Assembly (NCBI RefSeq): GCF_020283565.1
Contig: NC_060065.1
Coordinates: 48,782,409 to 48,846,408, forward strand
Direction of reading: 5' to 3'
DNA: 64,000 nucleotides
From: Trifolium pratense
Lineage: Eukaryota > Streptophyta > Magnoliopsida > Fabales > Fabaceae
Position 1 is the first letter of the stretch; every line of letters starts with the position of its first letter. The notes under the pieces were generated by a model that was not told the origin of the DNA, made no database searches, and was given only the letters and a program-made list of their open reading frames with translations. This document shows, one piece after another, positions 41,761 through 52,398 of this stretch. A program made the translations under genes and the position numbers.

Positions 41761-42121
41761 TTTTTTTTTTTTGTAACCAGAACCAATATATGAGTAGTTT
41801 AAATAAATGAAGAGTGAATTGGTATATAAACCAAGACAATAATATAACATATTAATCTCACATAAGTTATAACCATAGATTATAATCATCAATGAACATC
41901 TAACTTAAAAGTTTACAATATATATCATTTGTATCCCAAAACAAGGTCTCAAATTTTCCAAAAACACAACGATCCAAACTATAATTTGTGATTTTGCATA
42001 ACCTCCTAGCTGGTATGGAAATTACTTCTTACTCTTCACCAAAAGCTTCACTATTAGAGGAGGAGAAGGAGGCTTCAAGATCTTTATTCTCTTCGCACAA
42101 TTTTAACTTTGTGCACGCTTC

Positions 42122-43552
42122 TTAGGAGGCATGCTCATCACCGAATTCTTTACCGTAAGATGATAAAGAACATGTACTTGCCAAATCACAAACAAACTCT
42201 TGCACCAAGGACACAACTTCATTTTCTTCGCACAATTCTAACTTTGCACACCTTGAGTGGATATTTAGCACCTCAACATTGTCTCCTTTCACGACATCCT
42301 TCAATGAGATTAGACTTGGAATATGAGGAATTAGTTGAAAATACTTTGATTGATGAATCCCATGGATTCGAAAAACTTTGAATCCATACTTCCCAGGTTC
42401 ATAAAATATAAAACAGTTAGATGAATGATAAGACAATAAGGCAGCACCCTCCTCAAAGTGTTTTACCGGCCAATATGAACCAATATGTGAAGAAAGATCA
42501 TTGCTGAGAAAAGTATCAATGTTGTAAACCTTAGTCCATGATTCTCCAATACCATAATTTTTCATAATCCACATTGTAATACCATGTGGAGAAGAAGCAT
42601 CACATATGTAAAGAAATCCCCTTAATTCTCCCATGCTTATACGACCTTTATCAAGAATTTCATTCTTTTCAAAAACGTGTGCAGAAGGGAATGATTGCAA
42701 CCTTTCACTTTCAAAGTTGAAACACAATATTGATACTTGCCAACGACCAAACCTGATCCAATGAAGTGTGCCATTCACACTGGTGGCATGCGTAAGGCTT
42801 GAAATAAAAATTGGATGATCCACCTCAACATTTCTCCATGAAGGTGTTCCAAGAGTGTGTATCTGAAGGGTCAATCGCTGAAATGACGGGTTCATGTGAC
42901 GTCTAACATTAATGACGCACAATTTTATAACCTTATATTCATTAGTTTTAGGTTGGAAACCAAAAGCAACTATTGGCTCGATTCTTAAACTAGATGGGGA
43001 TAAACGGAATAAGTCGATACCCTTATATGAACTTGGCGGGGTTACAGTAGTAGGTTTAGGAAGTCTTATGAACTCCCCAGTGATTGGATTGCAAATGACT
43101 GAAGGGTTTCCCTTATATGGGTGACACAAACAAAGCAAGCCGTTGCAAGAATTTGCAATAAGAAACTTATAGTGAAGAGGGTTGTTGTCTCTCTTCTTGT
43201 TTTTAAATTTGGTATCACGAAGAGGAAGCTTGAATATAGGCGCAAGCTTGACATGATTGTTGCATCCAATCTGAAACTTCTGAGGGTCACACTCAAGAAG
43301 GTACATGGTTCTTGATACTAGACTATCATTAACATCACAGGGCCGAATCATGAAACAAGTTGGTGATTGTTGAAAGTGCAATTTAGCAAAACGTGGTTCT
43401 GAAATAAGCATTTTCCAATTTGTGCAGACACATCTACAAATGAGAAGAGTGTTGATGGGAAGTTGAAGCAGAATCTGGGTGGTGAGTGGTTCAGGAAGAT
43501 TATCAAAATAAGGATAAATTGAATCGTCCTTTTCTCTTTTCATGGGTAACAT
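42122..43552 (-). CDS. F-box protein with C-terminal interaction domain
   Basis: A single exon of 476 residues from the Met at 43552. The F-box is at about residues 14-55 (LPEPLTTQILLQLPINTLLICRCV...WKMLISEPRFAKLHF). An F-box-associated beta-propeller-like domain follows (NSCNGLLCL, NPITGEFIRLP, FGFQPKTNEYKVIKL, SVNGTLHWI, ELRGFLYICD, IMKNYGIGESWTKVY). Such proteins act as substrate adaptors of SCF ubiquitin ligases; the substrate cannot be inferred. The frame is open 38 codons further to 43666, but this extension has no family similarity and adjoins a gypsy fragment, so I chose the internal start directly before the F-box. Legumes have many such genes. Confidence 0.85.
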   Translation of the reverse strand: MLPMKREKDDSIYPYFDNLPEPLTTQILLQLPINTLLICRCVCTNWKMLISEPRFAKLHFQQSPTCFMIRPCDVNDSLVSRTMYLLECDPQKFQIGCNNHVKLAPIFKLPLRDTKFKNKKRDNNPLHYKFLIANSCNGLLCLCHPYKGNPSVICNPITGEFIRLPKPTTVTPPSSYKGIDLFRLSPSSLRIEPIVAFGFQPKTNEYKVIKLCVINVRRHMNPSFQRLTLQIHTLGTPSWRNVEVDHPIFISSLTHATSVNGTLHWIRFGRWQVSILCFNFESERLQSFPSAHVFEKNEILDKGRISMGELRGFLYICDASSPHGITMWIMKNYGIGESWTKVYNIDTFLSNDLSSHIGSYWPVKHFEEGAALLSYHSSNCFIFYEPGKYGFKVFRIHGIHQSKYFQLIPHIPSLISLKDVVKGDNVEVLNIHSRCAKLELCEENEVVSLVQEFVCDLASTCSLSSYGKEFGDEHAS

Positions 43553-43666
43553 CCTATTCTTGTGTGCTCTGTTCGTTCCTTTGTTGAAGATCTGCGAAAA
43601 CGGCGACTGAGATATATCTATCAACACAACACACGAGTTCTGTCGGCAGAGTGGTCTTGCTGCCAC

Positions 43667-44650
43667 GATACACTGAGATTCAACCTTTATCCTTTAGATA
43701 AAAGCTCTGGAATCCACCAGATTTCCGGAATCCACCAGAAAAAGTAACTAATCTAGAATTCACTAGACTTTCGGAATCCACCAGAAGGAATAATTTGGAA
43801 TCCACCAAACTTGAGAAAAATCTCTGTATTTTTATTGAATCAAAAGTTTGTCTTTCAAGGCTACAATAGTTTAGTTTAAATAGTAGTGAAAAATAAAAAT
43901 AACAAATCTTCTAAAAGATTGTAAAAATAAAAATAACAAACCTAGCTAAATAAAAATAATAAATCTTGCTAAAATATAAAAAAAAAAAAAAAAAAAAAAA
44001 TTAGCTAAAATATAAAATTAAATCTTCACTAAATCTTTCTAGAATATAGTAAAATTAAATCTTCACTATTTTCCAAGTGAACCTTTCTTGCGCATCACTT
44101 GATCTTCAATCTGGCGCGGCCAACCTTCCTACATCAGTCTCCTCTACCTCAAAAGAACTCGACCCCGAGTTCTCATCTTGATAAAGGACCTCATCGACAT
44201 GGTATTCATATATATTTGCTACATTGAAAACTTTAACACTTCTACATTTTTCAGCAACTGCTTTATTCTTCTGCCCAGTATCTTCTAACTTAGCCTTGAC
44301 AGCTTCTTTAACATCCTTATTAAGCTCCTCTTCACCTTGCGTCATCAACAAGAAGCTAGACTTCTTTTTCCTTTGGTTCTTTTCAAAGTGTAAAACAGGA
44401 GCCATAGCAATCTTATGTGTGCCCCATGTAAACATCATCACATTATCTCGTCCTCGATAAGTGATATCATTATCAAACTGCCAAGGTCTACCAAGTAAAA
44501 CATGACAAACATCCATATCAAGAACATCACAAAGTACCTTTTCTCTGTAATGCTTTCCGATGGAGATAGGAACTTTGCAAGCTAGTGTAACTCGAACTTG
44601 CGGACCCTTGCTTACCCAACCGAGGGTGTATGGCTTCTGATGAGATTCAG
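43667..44650 (-). mobile_element. Truncated Ty3/gypsy retrotransposon fragment
   Basis: On the minus strand, bases 44650-44106 encode part of the gypsy protease-like region ([18 protein letters not shown], then [17 protein letters not shown] and [19 protein letters not shown]) before ending in a stop. Downstream, 44100-43690 looks like LTR sequence with several GGTGGATTCC motifs. No reverse transcriptase or integrase is present. Confidence 0.7.
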
Positions 44651-44655
44651 TGGAT

Positions 44656-45120
44656 AATTGTGAGTCCTTCTTGTGTCACTTTGATGCAAGTTTAGGACTG
44701 TGTCTTGGTTGTTGATTGTAAACTACTCCTAAGCTTTGAAGCACAGAGTTAGTGTGTGTGTTTCACTTGAGAGCTTTTAAGCGAGAGTAAAATTTAGTTT
44801 CTTAGGAGTGTGTCTCCATTTTGATCGTTATAAAGTTGACAACAATACAATACGTGTTGTTAAAGGGAATTTGGGACGGTGTCTCATTATCTAAGAGGTT
44901 CCTAGGTAGGATTGCACGGGTAGTGTCTAGGCAAGAAGTCAAGTACCGGGTGTTGGTCGAGGGCTTTGAACTAGAGCTATTATAGTTGATTCATTCCTGG
45001 ATTGGTATCCCCCAGAGTAGGTGACGTTGCACTGAACTGGGTTAACAAACGATCTGTGTTATTTATTATTCTGCTATTTATCGCTTTATTATATTCAGCA
45101 CCTATCTTACTACAACACAT
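44656..45120 (+). mobile_element. LTR fragment (copia-like), copy 2
   Basis: Near-identical to 40468-40932 (a few substitutions, such as CATCTTGATCG versus CATTTTGATCG). It is joined abruptly at its left to the gypsy fragment. Confidence 0.75.
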
Positions 45121-45804
45121 GTTATAGCATCTCGTGTAGCATTGTGTCCACTGCGTGCCAGATTTTACTATTAATAAATTCGACACCAATAGTCCTTCGA
45201 ACTCATTTATGATGGCTAACTCCTTTTAATAAAATATTGCAAAGGATGTAGAAATTCCAAATGGGTATAAATTTTGTTTGAAGGGCGAATTTACTCAAAT
45301 TGTTTAACTTAATTTTGCAGCTCAATTACTTTTTAACTTTGCTTCCATTTTTTTTCACTCTTTTTTGAGTTTTATTGTGTTGTACTAGTACGTGGGATTA
45401 AGTTGTTTATGTTGTTATTTTGTCTAAAAAAGTTGTTTATGTTATTGACGAAATGATTTTGACACTAAAAAAAAATAATTGTTCCTTGCTTAATAAGTAG
45501 TTAGTTTGTTTAGTAGATTTGTTTAGATCTATTAAATGAATAGTCACAAACTATAGCTTTTCCATTTAACAAAAATACGCGTAAAGATGCTACAAAAACC
45601 AATGCTTGATTCCCTATTTTCATGCAAGGAAACAAAAAATTGGCGAAACCACATGGTAAAATTCACTGTTGAACCTTGCATTCCACCTCTTTCCCTTGCA
45701 TTTTAACTAAGTGATAGTTAAGAATTAAGAAATGCATCGCGCTATCTTGTAAAACCGTTGGATTCTGTTATATATCAATGTTTGCATAGGGTCATAGCAT
45801 AGCA
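45121..45804. other. Intergenic region, no gene seen
   Basis: AT-rich. Its right end is probably the 3' UTR of the ATXR2-like gene. Confidence 0.45.
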
Positions 45805-48800
45805 TTATGGTTCTTCTTCAATGCATTTTGGACACCTGCATCTAAAACCATAATCTGCAAGGGATGCTTGTCTCTCCTCAAATGAAAGGTCTTCATCAAC
45901 ATATGAAATTGTTATCTGAAAATTCCTTCTAAATGTTAATTACTTGAAACATTGCAATATAATCGTCGAATATATTAGTATTTCACTAAACATTTAAATC
46001 TCGGTATAAAAATTTCTCATTAGAATAAGAAAATGTTGGCTTATAAGATACTGGCATAAACAAACCTCTTCTCCCTTACAGATGGGCCTCAGTGCAATTA
46101 TTGTTGCTTGACCATCTCTATCCTGCATGAAAAGAGATTGTAAAATCGTTATATTCATTGTTACGTTGCATACAAAAGAGATAAAGAGAAGCATAATTGG
46201 TTTCGATTTCTTTCTTTTTTTTCTCGTGTAAACACACATGTGGCAATATGGGAAGGAAAAAGAAACATTTTATCCGTTTCAAGTTAAACAAAAACGTGAA
46301 TAAGAATATCAACCACCAAAGAAAATAATCTAGTTAAACTTTTTTGCACATCAAATGAAGTCAAATAAGCGATCGACTCAAACTAAACCGAAATAGAAGC
46401 TAAAATAAAGATAGTTTTGGTCCACATACCTCGTCTCTTTTGAAAGCTTTGGCATTAGGACAACATGAATGATTCATACAGCTTTGCAAAGGAAAAAATG
46501 CAGTTCCTTCGCAACTAGTAGAATAAACTTCACCTAGAGCATCTAGAATTGGTTGTGTAATTTTCTCAGCTTCTTCCTGCAATTGATGTAAACAGAAAAG
46601 GTAAAAGAACTTATTCATTTGGGATAAAATGTTAAAAAAGCAAGGCGAACCGAATTCTAACCTTGTCAGGATTCTTCATATCATCGATGTATAAAAAGTA
46701 ATCCTCCAAGGGAGAAGCAACAACCAAATCACTGACAAATATAATTAAGGGATTAATATACATTTCAAAATCCAAATAACCTATTATTCACATATTCAGT
46801 TTACTTCAATTGCTACAAGGCCTATATCAGTATATTTAACCATTATGCAAACGGAAGCAAACACAACAAAATATAGCGGTGGACGGAATAGAAGAAAAGA
46901 GAGTAACACAAAGTTGGCTCTTACAGATTATTCAGCTCAAACATGCCAATGATATGTCCATAGATTTCAAGGGAGAATACTGGAATGAGTCAAGGGCTTG
47001 GAGCTAAATGTCCGACAAAAGTGATCACACAAAATCACTGAGCATGCACACAACGAATATATCACTAAAATAACATATGTAAGGATACACGGCTCACATT
47101 CCTTTTCAAATATTGCTGTCTGAAGAAGTTGGAGAGACTGAAACATCAAATTGATAAGAAGGAAATTAGATGCAACATATTAAATCGGTAAATAAACATG
47201 TGAAGAAAATTAATCATACCTCGAATGCCAACTCTTTTATTTGCATCCTGAATGACGCTTCATCGGAAGAATCAATATCATCTGGTAATGCAATGCAGTC
47301 CCACCACCTACAGACACTTTGAGGTCACTACTCTGACATAGTTTAAATAAAATCGTATACGAATGCTCAACATCATATATAGTGTTACAAAAAAGTTAGT
47401 CAGTATAGCAAAAACCTTTTTTTGTATCCCATTGTTATAGGCCTCCAAGCTTCCAAAAGAAGGGAGAAATTAGGGTGGTCTGGAACACAGGATGCCACAT
47501 TTTTCCCTTTCTCTGCAAGACAATTTGCTTTTAACTTGCGGTACCTTAATATGGTAGAAGAAATGACCTGGTGATAAAATACAACCAGGTTTCTAGTCAG
47601 ATAAACCTAGTAGAGATAATATAGCAAGACCGATGAAAATAGCTTGTTACATTCTATATGTTAAATTAAAGGCAGCTTAGACAATGAAAAATGAATATGT
47701 TGGATAATTAAAGACAAAAGAACAATAGGATACTGAGGAAGAACTGAAATCTTATCAGTATTGTCAATCACGGAAAATAGTGGTTTGTTCAAATTTTGCT
47801 ATGCTTGCTATAGCTCTGCTATAACCGCTATTTGACAACACTTGAGTATTATGAAAGTGAATATTTCTTCAGGATTGATTTATATGTTTAATTTACCGTG
47901 CCAGACTACAAGCATTTACGGGACAATAATTCTTATTGAACTCTGATGATAATAATGCCAGGTAAGGTTATCAGATATACTACTCCGGTTTTGAATATAA
48001 ACAAATAAATAACAACTTTTTAGGTTCATTGAATAAAGTATGTATCCGGATCATTTTATGATCCAAATACATATTTTATTCAATGAACCTATAAAAATTA
48101 TTTTTTTTGCTTATATTCAAAACCGGAGAGAGTACATGTATAAACAGTATGTGTAGCACATGATCATTTTCACACAGCATTACAGAAAATACATTCAGAG
48201 CAAAATGAAAACCTTACCTTTGCAGCAAGGAGAAATATATCATTTGTTTCTGCCAGAAAAATAAAAGACAAAATAAATAAGCAAGACATGAAACAAAATG
48301 TCCACGAAATTTTTTAAATTGTCGAAAATATCGATATCCGTAAAGAAGGAGACTTACCATTAGCGTGTTTCACGAATTTAAGTAGTGCCTCCCTACGTCT
48401 TGGATCACAACTCTCGCCAGTACAGAGTAAAGAATGGGAGGATTCCCAATCAGCCTCTGCACATGACATGCTACATGTATTCATAACATTATCAGACAAA
48501 TTATTTCATAAAGTTTACACCCAAAATAATGAAGTGCAAGAACAAGTATCCTATTAACCACAGGAAACTGCAGTTAATATCAGCATTCATCTAGAAATTC
48601 TTTTGAAGTTTCCCTACCTACAATACAACAGGAATGAAGCTACCTCAGTCTCTAACATATAGGATATAGAAACATTGCCGAAATCTTTACACGAGTCTAT
48701 TTTGTTATAATCTCATGCATGTGATAGAGACTGAGTCTATTTTGTTCTTATCAAAACAAAAAAACAAAAAAATCAAATGCTTTATGCATCATTCTCGTAT

Positions 48801-50700
48801 ATTCTTGTCTTTGAATATACAGAGGGGGTTTAGTGTGCATTTATAAAGTAGACAAAGTGTCAAATTGCCAAGACCCAATAATCAGTTTCCGATTTGAATT
48901 AACTTCTCAAGAAGCATTTGCAGGAAAATAAATATCAAAACTCAAAAGAGTCATGAAATAACTGAGTTTTTCAAACAATAACATTTTGTGAGTTAAAGTT
49001 AGCTTATGCATCTCGAGTTTTTCAGAAGGATTCCGTTTAATTTCTTTATAAACATAAATAAGCTTATGAGGACTTTTTCATGAGTGAAGAACCATAAACA
49101 TATGTCAACTGAACAACTGCGATAACTTAGATGCTAATATAGATTGTTTCATAAGTGAAGAACCATAAACATATTTCTTCAACCAACCTTAGATCTTGCT
49201 TGGATAAACAACTTAATTAAGCGCAGTTAGCATAAGTGTCGATCATATAAGTGCTTATGTATAAGCTATTTCTAAAACAATAGATAGATAAAATAAAGTT
49301 AAGCTGTTCTCATATAAGCTATAAGTTGAGCTTATGGACATCTCATAAGCTATTTCCATAAGCTCGCGTAAACAATCTACACAAGTTCTTATGTCAGTAA
49401 ATAAATTCACACAAGTCAGTCCAAACAGAACCTTAGACTTACCTGCAGTAGTAAGCTTCTCCACATCCACCATGGCACGGAACAGCTGGAGGCAAGGAGA
49501 ACTTCTCAGAGTAAGGCAATTTCAATTGGCCATTCATCAATGATTCGACAACACCTTCAGGGAGAGGAACTTTAGTTTTGGAACTACCAGAACTGCATTG
49601 CCAAGTGCTCTCCTCTTCATCAGATGAATCCATTTGATGATAGTTTTTCGAAGACTTTGAAGAGCTTCCTTCATCACAATCATGACTCTCATTGGCCCTT
49701 AATTGTGTCAAGTAAAGCCTCCTACCAATTTGAGTTTCTATGGAACTGATAAAACGAAAGCAGAAGCTACAGACAAAACAATCAATCTGCAAAGTAAAGT
49801 AGAAAATAAGACAAAGAAACAAGTTCTAAAATGGCCGTCACACATAAGAACAAAAATTATGAAGACAAAAACAAAAACCTTGTTGAAAGAGTGTTGAGCC
49901 CCAACAAGCATTTGGTCCTTGAGAACAAGTTCATCCTCTTTGAAGTCCGTTGCAGCATAGAGACCTGCAGTTCTCCAAATCAGAAGAGAAACATATACAG
50001 TTCTCCATTTGGATAAACAGTCTGGGAATTGGGAGTTAGGTCTAATTCAACTCTACAAAACCGGCTTGCAAGATGAGGATTGACTCTACTTATAAATTCA
50101 TGTTTAGGACATCTCACATCCGATGTGGAACTCTTAACAAAAAACTTAACAAAAGCACTTATCAAATAAATGTTTATGTATAAAGTAATTTCTATAACAA
50201 AAGATAAAATAAAGTCAAGTTGTTTTCATATAGGCTATAAAATATTTTCACAAACTATCCTAGAGAGCTTATGAGCATGTCATAAGCTGTTTTCATAAGC
50301 TCTTCCAAACAAGCTCGCAATTGCTTATGCCAGATAAACTCAAATAAGTCAATCCAAACATATTCATAGTACAAAATACAAATTCTAATACATTATTTGC
50401 AACAACAAAAAAACATGATTCAACATTTATTGGCAATAGCAACAAAAGAAAAAGAAGAACCTTTTCCAAAGTTGTCATCTTGTTTGACAGTGATGCTATT
50501 GCAGTGCGTTGAAGAGAAAATGTTGTGATAATATTCCTGGATGAAAAAGAAAGTGGAAAATGAATAGAAGAGATAAAAGGGTAGGTAGTGATTGATGAAT
50601 GAAGAGAATATTATACCTGAATTTGGTTAGGTGAGGGAGGAGCAAGAAGTGCAGAGATTTGAGTGGCACAAGCCGATGTAATAGAGCAAATTGGTTCCAT
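45805..50700 (-). CDS. ATXR2: SET/MYND histone-lysine methyltransferase ATXR2-like
   Basis: Fourteen exons: 50617-50700, 50461-50536, 49879-49964, 49443-49786, 48358-48470, 48218-48249, 47416-47567, 47220-47307, 47098-47137, 46925-46979, 46662-46731, 46430-46576, 46066-46122, 45805-45915. They give 484 residues (Arabidopsis ATXR2 about 473). The first SET half begins near residue 52 (GKGLYAATDFKEDELVL). A Cys-rich MYND-like insert follows (CFVCSFCF; GGCGEAYYCSMSCAEADWE). The catalytic SET core has NHSCCPN at 415-421 and EEITISYVDE, and the C-terminus has CRCPKC, a post-SET-like zinc site. In Arabidopsis ATXR2 adds H3K36 methylation at target genes. All introns are GT-AG. The exon 9-10 junction appears to drop three residues relative to ATXR2. 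Three introns hold MITEs. Confidence 0.93.
47983..48132. repeat. Stowaway-like MITE in intron 6 of the ATXR2-like gene
   Basis: The ends CTCCGGTTTTGAATATAA and TTATATTCAAAACCGGAGAG are inverted and flanked by TA. The centre is also palindromic around GGATCATTTTATGATCC. Confidence 0.85.
49190..49437. repeat. MITE in intron 4 of the ATXR2-like gene
   Basis: Contains CTTATGTATAAGCTATTT and AGCTTATGGACATCTCATAAGC motifs and ends TCAGTCCAAACAGAACC, a few bases from the exon 4 donor. Same family as 50150-50365 and the peroxidase intron 2 copies. Confidence 0.65.
50030..50140. other. LTR/TRIM-like fragment in intron 2 of the ATXR2-like gene
   Basis: AACCGGCTTGCAAGATGAGG and CTCACATCCGATGTGG resemble the conserved block of plant LTR or TRIM elements. 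The boundaries are unclear. Confidence 0.35.
50150..50365. repeat. MITE in intron 2 of the ATXR2-like gene
   Basis: AGCACTTATCAAATAAATG on one side and GATAAACTCAAATAAGTC on the other, with GAGCATGTCATAAGC inside. Same family as 49190-49437. Confidence 0.65.
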
Positions 50701-51078
50701 TGAAGAGTGTGAGTGTGTCAACGACACAACACTGGCAGAGCAGAGACACAAACGTGACGGCGCCAACACTAGTATTGTATTGAAATAAAGCCTCTGTTTC
50801 GACTTCACTGTATTTTTTTGTTTTCTCAGTGTGTTTGGATTTTATTTTATTTTTTGAATCATTTTTTTTACAGCACCAATCATAAAAAAAATATTATTCA
50901 GAATAATTAGAACTTTGTGAAGTGATTTTTTTCTTTTTTTATATAGTTTTTAATTATTTTTTATAGTTTAATGGATCGATAACACAGTATAAAATAATTT
51001 TATATTGATATTTAGTAACTGATCACAAGCATTCTATGTCATTCTATTATTTTTAAAATAGTCTGGATCTGTGAAGGC

Positions 51079-51172
51079 AATCGCTCGAATGTTCCCCTAA
51101 CCCAACCCAGGAACGGACTGGAGGGAATCGCTCGGATGTTCCCCTAACCCAACCCGGGAACGGACGGGAGGG
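51079..51172. repeat. 47-bp tandem duplication, two copies
   Basis: AATCGCTCGAATGTTCCCCT... at 51079-51125 and again at 51126-51172 with three or four substitutions. GC-rich relative to its surroundings. Confidence 0.92.
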
Positions 51173-51179
51173 AACCGCG

Positions 51180-52390
51180 GCATGGGGGATGTCCACGTTT
51201 CATCTTATAAAAGTAGGATCATGTGGATAAATTTTTATTTGATGTTAGTATAAAATTATTTTTTCAATGTGTCTTCTTTAAATCTTATTCATAATTTGGA
51301 TGCGCAAAATGAAAGAATTTTTTTTTTTTTAATATTTCTTCTATTTCAATGAAAGACTTATTTGTTCACTTCACACAAAAAAAATAAAATTATTGTGTTT
51401 GGATCATTCGGCTCTTGGTATATATAATGAGGGTTTTGTGTTTGCGTGACCATTCTAGATTTGGAACATTTTAGCATGTATTGAGTATTAAAATGTATAA
51501 TCCACTAATCAACAATAGGTTCAACTCGTAAAAAAACCGAGTCTTATATACAACTAGTTGCAAGGTCAGGGATGCAGATTCGCTGCAGTCACCTCTCTAT
51601 CTCAATCCGATGGTTGATGGAGCTTCGAATGCACTGAATCCATGCTATTAAATGAGTGCAGTCAGTGCACTCATGATAATTTTGACTGGTATTTTCAAGA
51701 CATTTTTTTTTATAGAATCTTTAACCAGTGCCCTTGAAACATGACAATTTTACATATATGTACCCTCCCTAACTAGGTAAAGACGCATTCACCTGGGATT
51801 GCACGAAAACATAGTGTCATTGTCCTTCATGATGAATCATTGAATATCACTTTAATTCAATGGGAGTTTCTTGATCATATTCATTCCTTGATTATTGCAC
51901 AAGAAAATAACTTTGATTCTTGCATAACTTCCTCATCTAACCTCCCAAACTATCCTTGATTATTGCAAGCAAATCACATACACCAACATTTCAAAATTGT
52001 ATCATCTAAGTATCAAAAAAACTTTTACATTGGCAAGGACTCGTTGAATGATGATTATTAATATTGTCCATGATGACCTATTATGATGTGTAAAAGGATA
52101 AAATACAAACATCTAATATAAGTTGCTACCTTGTCAGTTCAAAATGTCTGAATCAAATGCACAAATTGCAAACAAATGGTAAACAAAGAAAACAATATTA
52201 ACTTCTTTCATAAAGCATCATACACATGCACAGAAACAGGTCTTTCACCAACTGAGGGTGAGAACCTTAAGAAAATCTAACCTAGTTTTCTCAACCATCT
52301 AGAAAAAACATATGGTGAAGGTTAAATCCAAGATGCAGACAGAAACCAAACTAGTAAACATTTATGAATAACAAGTGATTAGTGGTGTAT
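51180..52390. other. Gene-free stretch between ATXR2-like and PEX22 genes
   Basis: No exons or repeats with clear ends. The right part is probably 3' UTR of PEX22. Confidence 0.45.
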
Positions 52391-52398
52391 TTTGGTTT

